Notes: generated from the letters alone by a model not told the origin. Counted from the stretch's first letter, positions 33,200 through 44,137 are shown. The stretch: 64,000 bases of DNA from Nymphaea colorata (GCF_008831285.2 NC_045148.1:22067002-22131001), one strand, 5' to 3'. Translations and numbers: made by a program.

Positions 33200-33725
33200 G
33201 ACTTTATCAAGGTATGTTGATCTTTTCTATTTTTTTTGACTTTTTGATTTCATGTCAAGCCAATGAATCCATAGAGATGGATTCGGAGAGAGAAGGATTT
33301 TTCTTAAAGCTTTGGAAGTATGAACAATGCAAGTTTATCTTTTTAATTCTCTCTTTCTCTATTTTCTTAAAAATCTGTCTTTTCAACTTTCTCCTTTTTT
33401 GAAACTATCTCTTTTTTTTTAATTCTCTCTCTTTTAAATGTCTTTCTCTCTCCCACTCTTTCTTTTAGGTTGCTCTCTCTTTAACCTCTCCAATTTTTAC
33501 TTTCCTCTTCATTTTGCTCTTTCTTTCAATCTCTATCTTTTCCTTTTTTGAACTTCCCTCTCTCACTCATTTTACTTCTTTCTTTGTTTTTTGTGTTCTC
33601 CCTCTTCTTTAACTAATCTCTCATTTTCCCTCTCTTTTTTTTTTCTAGTTTTCTTCTCTCTTTTATTAATCTCTCTTGTTAATGTCTCTCTCTTTAAATC
33701 TTTCTCTTTTGGACTGATTACTATA
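33200..33725. repeat. Polypyrimidine tract, third copy
   Basis: CT-rich words 'ttattaatctctct' and 'tctctctttaaatct' dominate from about 33340. It is the outer end of family B. Confidence 0.8.
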
Positions 33726-35835
33726 CTTTAAGCTCCTAGCTTAAATCCAAAGATATGTTGACAAAGAAAGGGTGTGATGTAAATGGAGACATGGCTACTG
33801 ATGAACATTACACATGCCATTTTATATTGAGCAAATATTAAGATAAGTTGGACCCATAACCTATTGTAAATTAAGAGGCCCTGTGCGCCCAAATTTAAAT
33901 ATGGAGCAGATATTTGAATCTTGTGGAATGCATCAGGGATCCACTCCCACCAAAAAAAAAAAAATACTGATGGCTAGAAGGAAACCCATCAGTAAAAATT
34001 CGGTTGACGAGTTAACGACGGTGACAATGAAAAGCGTCATGTTGATTGATGACATGTCCATAGGCATCTGTAAAGACTAGATATTTACCAACTATTATGG
34101 GAACCATCAGTATTGAAATGAGTATCACTAACGTCCAATGAGAACCATCACTGCTTATTGAATCACTAATGTTCGATTCCACTGTCACTAATGGTGGGTC
34201 TTCCCATAAACATGTAGACAACCCATTGTTTACTGAGTTATCTTGAGCACATCAATAAATATACAACTTTTACGAACCGCGTATCAATGCCATCAGTATT
34301 TAACTAGGTGACATTGTTTCTTCTGTCTGTATGTTTAAAAGCTTAGTCACACTCATGATATATCTTCCTTTATGACTGATGGTTTTTCGTCTTCCATCAA
34401 TCAACACTTATCCTTATTTTTCTGTTGCAATCAGGGGCGAATCCAAGGGAGAGCTCACAGCAAAAAAAAAAAAACATGTAAATTTTAGAAAATTTCACTT
34501 GTCCTATATACAAATTTTGGAGAAGTCAAAATTTAGAAACTTTACTTCGACCCCCTTCATGAAAAAAATTTTGGTTCCACCCCTGGTTGCAATCCCCATT
34601 CGATTTTCCTCTGTTTGTCATCCATAGCTTCCCCCAAATCTGTGTTGCTTGCCACTAACAACCATTGAACCTACCTTTTATCAGCCACGGTAGACCACCA
34701 TTGAATACTAAGTGTGAAACCTTCACAATTTCCTACCGGAAGCACAAGCAAGAATCAACTCGAAGCACAAAATGCAGCATTAAGAAAACAAGTCAATACT
34801 ATACAAGAAAAAATAGTTGTACTTGAGGAAAAATGTGCACCATATGATGAAGTTAAATTAAAGTGTCTGAGCTCGAGACAACTTGTGTGAAGGTCCCCAA
34901 GGTAGATACTAAATGTACAAAGGTAGATATGCTCGTAGATAGTGTAAATCAAATTATAGCTTCACTTGTGGGATCATTCGGTTAAGTTTCAAATATATTT
35001 TCTATTAAAATCATGCATACCATTTCTTGTAACATATTTTACTTGTTCTATGCAACTTTGCCGGCTGATTTACGCCATTGATAAGTATAGATGAAATTTG
35101 AACTCTAGATTATTGGACTTCGTTTCATGTTTTGAATATTATTACCAACACCATTGGAACATCTAAGATGGGCTACATGTATCAAAAAAATTGTTAAGAC
35201 TTATTCATACAAATGTACTTATTATTAAGGATAATATCCATTCATTTGTCTGTTAATCAATAATATGTTCTGTATAATACATTGATTGCATTTTGTTCTG
35301 TTATTGATATCGTGCAATGTTTTTTTGTATTGCTATTTTCCAGGTTGTACATGATATAGTATAATATAAAACATATTACAACCTTTTACTGACAGGTATC
35401 TCACATCAGTAAAAGTGCAATCTAGCGTCCATAAAATAGCTATTACTGACAGGAAGCAATTGTCAATATTAAATATTAATTTTTTCTGGTGGGTATTTCC
35501 GTTAGTAAAAAGTGCACTGACGGTAGCCAGTCGTTACTATGTCTGGTATAGTGTAGTGACGGCTGTGGGCATGTCAGTAAATCCTCAGCAATACAAGATG
35601 GCCACGATTTTCAGTGTAAGTGCACAAATGACTGACTGATGTAAGCAAGCGTCGCTACCCCATGCAATACAGTAACAGAAACAGCCATTAGTATAATTTG
35701 ACATCTACTGAAAGTCTAGTGGACCCCGTCATTGAAATATTTAGTAGCACAATCTACACTCATGGATCCTGACATCCATCAATAAAAGTATTAATGGTGG
35801 TCTAGACATTTTTAACTGACGTTTTTTTAAATGTC
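33726..35835. repeat. CACTA-like subterminal repeats (ACTGACGG / CATCAGTA words)
   Basis: Short motifs of the form ACTGAYRG and their complements (CATCAGTA, GTCAGTAA, CGTTAGTAA) occur near 33966, 33989, 34109, 34290, 34373, 35388, 35404, 35444, 35502, 35515, 35574 and 35797. Clusters of such words in both orientations are typical of the ends of CACTA (En/Spm) transposons. 'actatacaagaaaaaa' (34798) resembles a CACTA terminus. No transposase was found. The block 34400-35370 between the clusters is AT-rich and unassigned. Confidence 0.35.
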
Positions 35836-36040
35836 AATATTGTTTTCTTTTTTATGAACCAAGCCTTAGGATGCCAATAAATTGGATTTGGACCATATGT
35901 ATCGTTTTATAATGTCCAGTTACCGATGCAAACTGACCAGCAGTAGGCTCCCATGTTTTATTAAGAATGGGATGAAATTGAAAACTATACACAAACTATA
36001 AATGTCAGATTTATTGGATATGGTCCACGTATTTCAAAAC
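35836..36040. other. Spacer downstream of the NLR pseudogene
   Basis: AT-rich. No gene is seen. Confidence 0.4.
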
Positions 36041-36569
36041 GAATTCAAATGTGACAACGTTTCAATCTAACTTTTCTGTCACTGACCCCCAACTCTTCCA
36101 ATGATTTAATTCCTAACACTGTTGCCCATGATGGCCAACTTAGCAGCCATACTGTTCGCAGCTTTCCATAATTTGTGTCCGAATACCACGCAGGCCTATC
36201 TCCTGTATAACCCCAAATTTCCAACCTCTCTTTGCCATGTGGAGGTTTCAAAGTCTCCAGCAAACCCTTCTGTTCAGAAGCACTACCAACTTTATCATCC
36301 TCTCGCATCTCGAAGTCAAATTTCACCTTAATTAGTTCATGCTTCTCCTTAAGCTCTGCTTATTAGTTCATGCTTCTCCTTAAGCTCTGCTTTCTGTGCA
36401 TCAATTACTTTCACCCTTCCCCCACCCAAACCTTCTATTGACAATTCCCGCTTTAGTTTATTCAAGTCTTTTATTTCCTTAATATTACATCCTCTTGTAT
36501 CCCCCTTGTCAGAGCATACCATAAACCTATGCAAGGTTCACAAATTAGAAAGCTTCTCCAAGCCTTCAG

Positions 36570-36821
36570 CTACAAATTCCAATCCTCTGCATCTTTCAGG
36601 CCAAGATACCTCAAGTTGCACACTTCGCCTATTTCCTTGGGCAACTCTCCAATTCTTATACTACTTAAATCCAATGTTTGCAGGTTACAGAGTCTGCCGA
36701 TTGAACTGGGCAACCGTCTCACATGAGAGTGGCTTAGATCCAAATATTTTAGAAGTGCAAGGTCTTCAATGGACTTTGGCAGCTCATCGATCTGACATTC
36801 CCTCAATGACAACATCCTCAA
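36570..36821 (-). pseudogene. LRR block of the CNL pseudogene
   Basis: This 83-residue open stretch has three canonical repeats: MRMLSLRECQIDELPKSI, LLKYLDLSHSHVRRLPSSIG and NLQTLDLSSIRIGELPKEIG, then NLRYLGL. LRRs give recognition specificity. It is followed after a stop by RGCNIKEIKDLNKLKRELSI (36349-36534), the CNL segment after the first LRRs. Confidence 0.9.
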
Positions 36822-37375
36822 CTACTTGAAATTGGCTAAGTCTTTAGTATAAACCAAAGGCAACTCACTTGTCAATATTGTGCGCAATTTATTTGCTGCT
36901 CTTGAGGCATTATGCTTTTGCACTTCTGCATTGTCGACACCAAGTAATGACAGATGGTGGGTGTGCTCATTAGCAGAGGCATGACTATATTCCTTTCCAC
37001 CTATATATAAGGCAAGGTCATGCAAAATGTCATGTAATTTGAGATCCTTATATTCAGTTTCTTCAATCATGAACCGATTTATCAAGTCACTAATCCATTG
37101 GTTAGCAGTCACTTCCACATCAATGGCTTTCTTTTGGTCAATCAATCCATGTGCCATCCATTGCATGACCAATCTATCCATTTTTATCTCATGATCCTTT
37201 GGATAAATGCAGCAATATACAAAACAACTCTTCAAATAATGTGCCAAGTCATCGTAGCCCAGCATGAGACCAGGAAGAATGCTGCCACATATTTCAGAGG
37301 ATGATGATGTTGAGGCAGGCATCTTCCATTCCCAGATCTCACTCTTCTCATTGGTTTCCCAGTCATCTTTCGTCA

Positions 37376-38196
37376 TCATTTTCCTACTGTCTGAACAACA
37401 AGTGGCAACCCACCACATTTCGCCACTATTTTCTCCCCAATACGTTTCAAATGGTGACTCTCTAATTCATGTTCTTGTTTCTTTGCCACACACAGAAACA
37501 TGCTCCAACTTTCATCGAAAGACATTTGTGGCAATTTATGAATTTTAGCACCAATCGGTTGGGAGACTTCTACCTTTCTATTGGTGATCAAAATCTTGCT
37601 TTCCTTTGCACCTCCCAACAGGATGGCTGCTAAGTCTCCCCACAACCATCTAATTCACATACATCATCTAAGACCAATAAGAACTTGCTCTTTGACAGCT
37701 TACTCTGTAATCGTTTGCACAAATCACTCAAGGAAGTGGTACCCTTAAGTTCTCTGACCGATTCCTTGCATATCTTTTTAATCAAACCCATATGATTTGG
37801 CTTCTCTGAAACACAAACCCACCACCTGCGGTTCCCAAACTGTTCTTTGACTTCATTAAAAACCATTTTTGCAATAGTTGTTTTCCCAATCCCACCTTGA
37901 CCTACAATGGATACAATAGAAACACCATCTTTTCCGAGCGCACTACTCTCTTTGAAGCCATCAAACAAGAGTTCTTTTACTTTCTCTTCATCATCTGGCC
38001 TACCCGTGGGTGGTTGTGCAGTACCTATGAGATGGGTTATCTCTCGAGAATGTTCATGTTCAGCACTGGGTGGTTGTGCAGTACCTATGAGATGGGTTAT
38101 CTCTCGAGAATGTTCATGTTCACCACCAATAGGAACCTCACTCTTAACTTTTGGTGTTGTGTTGTGCAAATCCACCATTTTCTTATGTTGTTCCAT
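37376..38196 (-). pseudogene. NB-ARC domain of the CNL pseudogene
   Basis: The domain binds and hydrolyses ATP to switch the receptor. The first open part (37630-38196) carries the duplicated linker, the P-loop and kinase-2 (LVLDDV, followed by C where CNLs usually have W). The second (37376-37645) resumes with WGDLAAILLGGAKESKILIT and ends with KCGGLPLVVQT. A frameshift after LDDVCELD separates the two. Another behind GLPL leads to KMMTKDDW. The final Asp of kinase-2 with Trp or Cys next to it favours CNL over TNL ancestry. Confidence 0.9.
38003..38122 (-). repeat. In-frame 60 bp tandem duplication in the NLR linker
   Basis: Two nearly identical 60-base units encode EHEHSREITHLIGTAQPPSA twice, directly upstream of the P-loop. 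The high identity contrasts with the decayed gene, which suggests a recent event. Confidence 0.9.
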
Positions 38197-38660
38197 TTCA
38201 TTAAGCCTTTGGTTGACCTTTTTAATTTCATTCCCAAGTTGGTAAGATGCAGATACATGTTCCTTAAGGCAAGATCACAGAGTGGTCCAGGGCTTCCTTA
38301 CCTTGTCCCTTTTGCAAAGTGCAATTGTGGTTTGGTATCGTTCAATGATGTCCTGGGCATCATTGAAAACATCCTTCAGCTGTCCCTCCAGATCTCTGTT
38401 GTGCGCATTGCTAAAAAAGGGCTTGTGATATGTGACTTTGAGGGCCTTCTGAAAGCATCTGAACTTCTCCTAGAGCACCTCAAGATCATCTTTGGCATTC
38501 AAGATGAGATCCAACTTTTCTTACAACAAGCTGGCTACAGCCCCAACAGAGTAGAAATAGGTGTTTGCACAAGGGTGTCGATTACTGTTGTCATCTCCTC
38601 TGTTCTTTTTTTCTTGGTAGAAGAAAGAGCTAGCAGAGGAAGACAACTAGAAATCTGAAA

Positions 38661-38969
38661 ATGGAAGGAGAGGAAGGTGAAGGAAGGCCAAACAAATTTG
38701 GGTCCACCACTACTTAAATCTGAAAATGGAAGGAGAAGGAAGACAATGGAAGTGCTCTACAGGCTGGCAAGGTCCGTGATTGGTGCTAAATAAATCCATA
38801 AAAATTCCTGAACCCCAAACTTCTACATCACCTACACTTCCTCTTTCTCACGTTTGTGGGATTTATAATTGTATTATGTAAAAAGTTTGGATGCATGATT
38901 TTTTTTTTCAAAATCCAAAATTTTGTTTAGCCCATCCAAGTTTCATGACCTGACCATTGACTAGAAGTA
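38661..38969. other. NLR 5' flank
   Basis: The short sequence 'ctgaaaatggaaggagaagg' is duplicated (38656 and 38720). Part of the segmental duplicate (38755-38840) lies here. No gene is seen. Confidence 0.45.
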
Positions 38970-39265
38970 CAACTTGTTCCTGCCACGAGGGAATGCCATC
39001 AACCTTGCCAAACTCAAGTATTGTGAAGAGACAAAGATGATGATGTCCCCATGATGACCATTACAAAGTGTTTCATATTTAGACTTATGATCAGGATGTC
39101 TGGGGCTCATACTAATCCAGTTCAGCTGTTGTCATTCAACATGCTCTGTTTGACAGAACAGCGAGCTCAGAATGGGATGTGAAAGGTCATTCTAACAATA
39201 GCAACAGAGCATGATCAAGTGGAACTAGCCAAGCAAGGTTGGCTCAGACCAATTACATAGCCAGG
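38970..39265 (+). repeat. Repeat D copy 1: coding-like fragment shared with 61982-62366
   Basis: The plus strand encodes, in broken frames, RGNAINLAKLKYCEETKMMM and SGAHTNPVQLLSFNMLCLT. The minus strand of 61982-62366 encodes the related ATRNAIDLAKLKAGHPYYKE and SRTHTNPVELFLFQRTLFD. Conservation in protein frame suggests a real ancestral gene or transposon ORF. I do not recognise the family. Confidence 0.55.
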
Positions 39266-39471
39266 GCTAGGTGTTGTTACTAGTCTTTTCAGCTATTTCC
39301 TTTCAAGTGGGCGTTCTTGATTTCATGCATAGAAGACTTCAGTTGAGGGTTTAAAACAAGTGACGCAAGAAGCAAATCCAACAATATCCCCAAAAGAAAA
39401 AAATTGTTCTTCCAATCAAACTGTCATTTTCACAAAGTGGTGAAATGTACAGTTCATTAAGTACCTCTGTG

Positions 39472-39473
<2 letters not shown>

Positions 39474-39553
<80 letters not shown>
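39474..39553. repeat. Microsatellite (CT)n(AT)n
   Basis: About 40 bases of CT dinucleotides pass directly into about 40 of AT. Confidence 0.97.
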
Positions 39554-39554
<1 letters not shown>

Positions 39555-39555
<1 letters not shown>

Positions 39556-40640
39556 TCCAGCGATATTAAAAAAACAGTAAATCTCGACCCCATCTGCAAT
39601 CTGCTTGCCGACATATAATGACAGCAGTTGTAGAAATTGGAGCAAAAGAAGAGAGAAAAGCTTCATCTTTGGATGCTTTCTGATAGGTGCGTAGAAGGTC
39701 AGACTTTCACTCCCAGAAGTTTATCTTGATCTAATGAAGGATGCTGGGAGGTAGGCTCCCCACGATTTATTAATAAGGAATCATATGTACACGACAGAAG
39801 TTTATCCTGATCAAATTTAGTGTTTTCTTCTACAAAAAAAGTACAAGTATCAGCAATTAAGAAAGATAAACATTATAGGCTAAATGCACTCATGAAGGGT
39901 ATACAAGTACGAATGGTATTAAAATGAAGACAAAACAATTCCTAAATGGAGTCCCAACCAGTGAAAATGGTGTCAATTACATATTGTGGTTCATACGGAT
40001 GTTGACAAATTCAATTTTTTTCTTTTCATTTTTGTCCACTTGTGTGTGGCTTAGCCAGCCATATTTAGATCCCTTGTATTTTATTTTCCTCTTGAAATCC
40101 CAATCAAGGAATCAAGAACAAATTGATAGTGGTCCCTCCTTTTTTTTAGACAGTGATTCATTTTTTTGTAAGAAATTACAAATTTTGGTTCAAACATAAA
40201 AATAGCAATAATTTCAAAAATATGTCATAGTGTTATAGGAGAAATTACGGCCGTGGTGAGAATATAATGTACATGATGGGTATTATATAAAAATGTAAAT
40301 CAAATTCTTGAGAGATCGGTGAGTCCTTATGGTCTCTTATCCATCAAATATGTAGTTTATAGCTAGAATATTTCTTCTTTTTCTTCTTTCAATGGAACCT
40401 GATTAGTTAAATTTAAATTTGATTCCACAAGGTATAGTAGCTAAATTGCATTTGAAGTCTGTTTGTAATAATCCTATACAAAATTGACCAATTGCAATTC
40501 ATTCTGTCCCCACATATAGAGAAAGCCCCAAGTGGTGTAGCATAGTTGCCCGGACTGACAAGACAACGAAAGTTCACTGTTAGTTCATTTATTATGGGTG
40601 CTACTACTAGGGACTGCAAAAGATGGATGCGTGGCACTTT
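39555..40640. other. NLR upstream flank, second duplicate copy
   Basis: 39880-40640 aligns with 30570-31290. A minus-strand ORF (39457-39666) starts with a signal-peptide-like MKLFSLLLLQFLQLL stretch but runs into the microsatellite, so I do not call it a gene. Confidence 0.5.
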
Positions 40641-40710
40641 AGTTGACATGTACTCTACTCTCCACCCAGAACCGGGTTAAAGGAAAAAAGGAAAGGGCTT
40701 CAGCCTCCTC

Positions 40711-41050
40711 AGGGTATTCATATAAACTAAAGCAAAAAATACAGTTGTGAGATGAATTTAATCCAAACCATAAATGAGTAAAGAAAACACGGTGACAAGA
40801 GCATCATTTTCATCAGGATAGACCAAGAGTATTCGTATAAAATAAAGCAAAAAAAGGTAGTTGTGATATGAATTTAATCCATAATATCCACCAGTAAAAG
40901 AGACAAAGTGACCAGAACATCATTTTCTTTATGATAGACAAAGGGTATTCATACAAACTAAAGCAAAAAAAAAAAAAAAAAGACAGTTATGAAATGAATT
41001 TAATCCAAAGCATCCAGCAGTCAAAAAGACAGTGATAACAGAATAATTTT
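40711..41050 (+). repeat. Three-unit tandem repeat of about 115 bp
   Basis: Units begin with 'GGTATTCATAYAAACTAAAGC' near 40713, 40828 and 40943. Each is followed by an A run, 'agttRtgaRatgaatttaatcc' and 'agaaYatcattttc'. The A run varies in length between units. Confidence 0.9.
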
Positions 41051-41180
41051 ATTTACAATAGACCCAGAAGAATGGCTGCAAGGTGCATGACAATGACACT
41101 GGGCTGCTTAATTGGATGCTGGCTTTAAGCACAAAAAGAGTGCACTGCTCATTCATTGAAGAAGAAGCCCTTATGACCCT

Positions 41181-41222
41181 TCTCTCTCTCTCTCTCTCTC
41201 CCTCTGTGTGTGTGTGTGTGTG
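41181..41222. repeat. Microsatellite (TC)n(TG)n
   Basis: Two adjacent dinucleotide runs. Confidence 0.95.
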
Positions 41223-42288
41223 TTCATTCCATATGGTGACTTCAACTGATTTGGTGACATAAATTCCTTTTATTGCTGGAACATTGCCTAATTTCCATCT
41301 TTTGCCTGTCTGTGCAATTTATGGAGCAAGTTTTCTTAGCTTAACAACAAATGCATGGCGTGAAGCAGCAACCACAGTACTTTATATCTATTTCTTCAAA
41401 CTTCAAAATTCCATCTGACATTTCCTAATTTATTTTCTTCTACTTTACTCCGTATGTGTCAATGTATGCACGCATGCATCTGTGTATGTGTGTGTGTGAG
41501 AAAAAGAGAGAGAGAGAGTGAGAGAAAAAGAGGAAACAATTGAGTGACCAAAAAGGAGTCCACCCATGAGGAATGAGATTCCTTCACCAAAGAAATATTG
41601 TCTCAGAGACCCTAACCACCTAGAAGTTCTGGCTGGATGACAAGGACCCTGCACCTTGCTTTTGCACATGGCTGCCATGTTACTTTTTGCCAAGCACTTT
41701 TCATGTTGACATGACACCCCTCAACTTTTTCCCCACTCTTTGTATCTTAAACTTCTTCTATATTCAACATTAATGGCACAACAAGGTTTAAATCCCAAGA
41801 CAATAATAGATGGTAGAATTTCACTTTCTATTTCTAGCTGAAAACAAGTCCTTCACCTCATTCCTCACACTAATTTTGAAGTTCTTGACGTCATCTTCAT
41901 TCCTACGTTCAGTTAGCTGGTACCACAATTTTTTTGAAGCAGAAAGCACTCTCTTGCTTGGGAATCAAGAGCAAACATTTCTTTAGGTGTAACAAACGTT
42001 ATTAGACATTACTGTTAGTTGGTTGAATCAGTTCATGTGATTGAACCACATTCCCATTGTGTTCTCAACTTATACATGTTGTGCCACTTTATTACACACA
42101 CACACACACAGACACATATATATAAATATATAAAATATGAGAAATAGTAACTAGCATTGGGGTCAAATGGCAGTCCATCCATTAGCAATCACTTTCTTGA
42201 CCAAGAGTAGTACACCTAATTAAAGGTACAACATACAATTCTTGATTGATATTCAAATTTGGTCATCCGGAATAAGGGGACACCAATT
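41223..42288. other. Unassigned DNA
   Basis: A (TG)n/(AG)n stretch lies at 41480-41530 and an (AC)n run at 42095-42110. The minus-strand ORF 41445-41717 ends in microsatellite-encoded residues and is not recognised. No gene is seen. Confidence 0.45.
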
Positions 42289-42322
42289 TTTAGCTCTACC
42301 TGGGTGCGTCAATTTTGCCTTT

Positions 42323-42477
42323 GCACCCGCGTCGACGCGACGCGGGTGCGGATGCGGATGCACCACCGGTAGGCACCAAATTGGGTCAAACAAGAGTCTG
42401 GTGCGGTCAGCCGCACCAGACCAAAACCGTCCTTTTCTGATTCGCACCCGACTCGCGTTTGACGCGAGTCGGGTGCG
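42323..42477. repeat. Three consecutive perfect GC-rich hairpins
   Basis: Hairpin 1 is 42323-42334/42338-42349 (12 bp arms, 3 base loop). Hairpin 2 is 42397-42406/42411-42420 (10 bp arms, 4 base loop). Hairpin 3 is 42443-42457/42463-42477 (15 bp arms, 5 base loop). All contain GGTGCG or its complement, the same word found at the right end of the transposon. Confidence 0.95.
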
Positions 42478-43771
42478 GTCAAAGAAATAAGTCTATTTCG
42501 TCCACGTTTTAGGTGTTTTTTATTATTTTTAAAAGCTAAAAGTTTTAAGTTTAACATAACAATCGACCCGAGGACCTCCCCGTCTCCCCCTTTTTCGTCC
42601 CTCTTCTTCAGTTCCTCTTCTTCGACCTTCAGGCGATAGGCAGGGCTTCAATCTTCATCCCCTTCTTCTACCTTCTGGCTTCTGCCCTTCTTCCTGACTC
42701 GGCGACTCCCTTCTTCTTCTTCGTTCCTTGACTCCTTCTTCTTCGTCGCATTGGTGGAGGGCTGGAGGCTGGGGCCGCCATCCTCTTCTTCGTCGCATTG
42801 GGTGGAGCCGGCGTTTCTTCTTCGTCCCTTCTTCTCACTTCTCAGTTCTTCTTTGTGTTACTGGTAAGTAGACTAGCAATCTCTCTTGCCCACTCTCCCT
42901 CTCCCAGTTTTCTCATTTCTGTTTCAAGAATGGTGTATTTGGGTTTTCTCGTTTGGTCTGATTCTCTCTCTTTTTTTTTCTCATTTTTGGGTTTTCTTCT
43001 TCTTCGTTCGTTTCTAGTTGGGGAGGTGATTCTTTTTCCCCAATACTGTCTGTGTGTATACTCACACACATATCTGCTCAACTCTCCCACCGCCACTCTG
43101 CCTTCCCTTCTTTTTACCCTGTCTGCATATGTGTGTTTGTGTTTGCGGGTGTCTATGTCTATCTGTATTCACATGTATATCAGTGTGCATAAACCACAAC
43201 TCAGATTGAACTGGTTGACAGGGAAATCCCAAGCATTTGAACCGCCCTTCTTACACGAACTGGTTGAACCACAACTCAGATTAGCTTGAAGTTACAGTTA
43301 GGGATCATGTGGAACATGATCAAGTCCATAAACTACCACCTTACCTTGTGAAATAGGCACACAGACAAACAGAAAGAAGAGGAGCAGGTAGAGCTCTGTT
43401 GGCAAGCAGTCTTCATTCGGGGGGGGGGGGTGGTTGGCCTAGGATAAACCATATCACGCTTCTTCTCTGAGAACATGCAAGATTGTAAATGCTACAGATT
43501 TGGTATGAGGGGTTTCATATTGGATTTATGGTATTAATACAATTATTTAAATTTTAGTATGAAATTGAAATCCCTATTCAGAAAATGAATAACCATTAAC
43601 ATCTGTCGAATTTGAACTTGACTATGACTGTCTTTGATAGAAAATTGAAGAATAAGTACAATAGTGCATGAGGTTGGAACTAGAAAACCCCAAGTAATAA
43701 AGATTTGACCTGCCGGTCTACCATATGTTTCATGATTAAATATAACGAAGACAAAAAGTCAAAAACTTAAT

Positions 43772-44137
43772 ATGACAGAGAGCTTAAGGGCATTTTCATC
43801 TCCTTATAGACAGGTGAACAAAATACATGACCAAATAAGAGAAGATGGTCACATGAGTCCTTTTGATTGGTGGGTGTCCTATGGATCAGAAATGCCCGTG
43901 CTTCATAAACTTGCTTTGAGATTACTATCACAACCTGTTACATCATCGTGTTGTGAAAAAAATTGGAGCATATATGGTCATATATACAACATTAAAAGGA
44001 ACAGGCTCACTAGCCAACGTGCAGAGGACTTGGTTTATGTGCATTCCAATTGGCGTCTTCTTTCAAGAAAAGAAAATGAATACAGGTATTTCAATATTAG
44101 AATGTCTTGTTTTGCTCAATTTGTTATGTTGTATTAG
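43772..44137 (+). pseudogene. hAT transposase C-terminal dimerisation domain
   Basis: The dimerisation domain assembles the transposase complex. Residues about 30-90 read SPFDWWVSYGSEMPVLHKLA, ALRLLSQPVTSSCCEKNWS and NRLTSQRAEDLVYVHSNWRL, which is diagnostic of plant hAT transposases (PF-type name Dimer_Tnp_hAT). A splice donor is possible at ATACAG|GTATTT (about 44085), with the acceptor at TGCAG near 44201, as commonly seen before the last exon. Joining there meets a stop soon (frame mismatch), so the gene is broken even apart from its missing core. Confidence 0.85.

Larger units (their letters stand above)
36045..38660 (-). pseudogene. CC-NB-ARC-LRR (CNL) disease-resistance gene, pseudogene
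   Basis: NLR proteins are cytoplasmic receptors that sense pathogen effectors through LRRs and signal through an ATP-binding NB-ARC switch. Read leftward, the copy has: an N-terminal Rx-like coiled coil (about 38560-38200) with LILNAKDDLEVL and KDVFNDAQDIIERY; a linker with a duplicated 20-residue unit; the P-loop GQGGIGKTT (37876-37905); kinase-2 FLLVLDD (about 37660-37685); RNBS-B SKILITNR (37590); GLPL (CGGLPL, 37400-37425); the FVYCCIYPKDHEI block; an LHD in place of MHD (37010-37040); LRRs (36570-36821); and C-terminal repeat remnants with GYTGDRPAWY (36045-36534). At least three in-frame stops in the CC part and frameshifts near 37640 and 37380 abolish function. No introns are needed to read it. 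The start codon cannot be chosen. Confidence 0.92.

Noticed and set aside
37897-38658. 253-codon plus-strand ORF
   Set aside because: It lies opposite the NLR CC/NB-ARC, whose motifs are on the minus strand; it is a shadow.
39351-39666. Minus-strand ORF with signal-peptide-like start and IYIYIY/RERERE runs
   Set aside because: Most of the ORF is an AT/CT microsatellite. The short hydrophobic start is not enough for a gene.
42323-42477. Hairpins as a microRNA precursor
   Set aside because: Arms of 10-15 bp are too short, and they are strictly palindromic GC words tied to transposon ends.
42798-43289. 163-codon hydrophobic plus-strand ORF between hAT end and dimerisation domain
   Set aside because: It is dominated by TTC/TCT repeats and GT microsatellite words, with no transposase motif.
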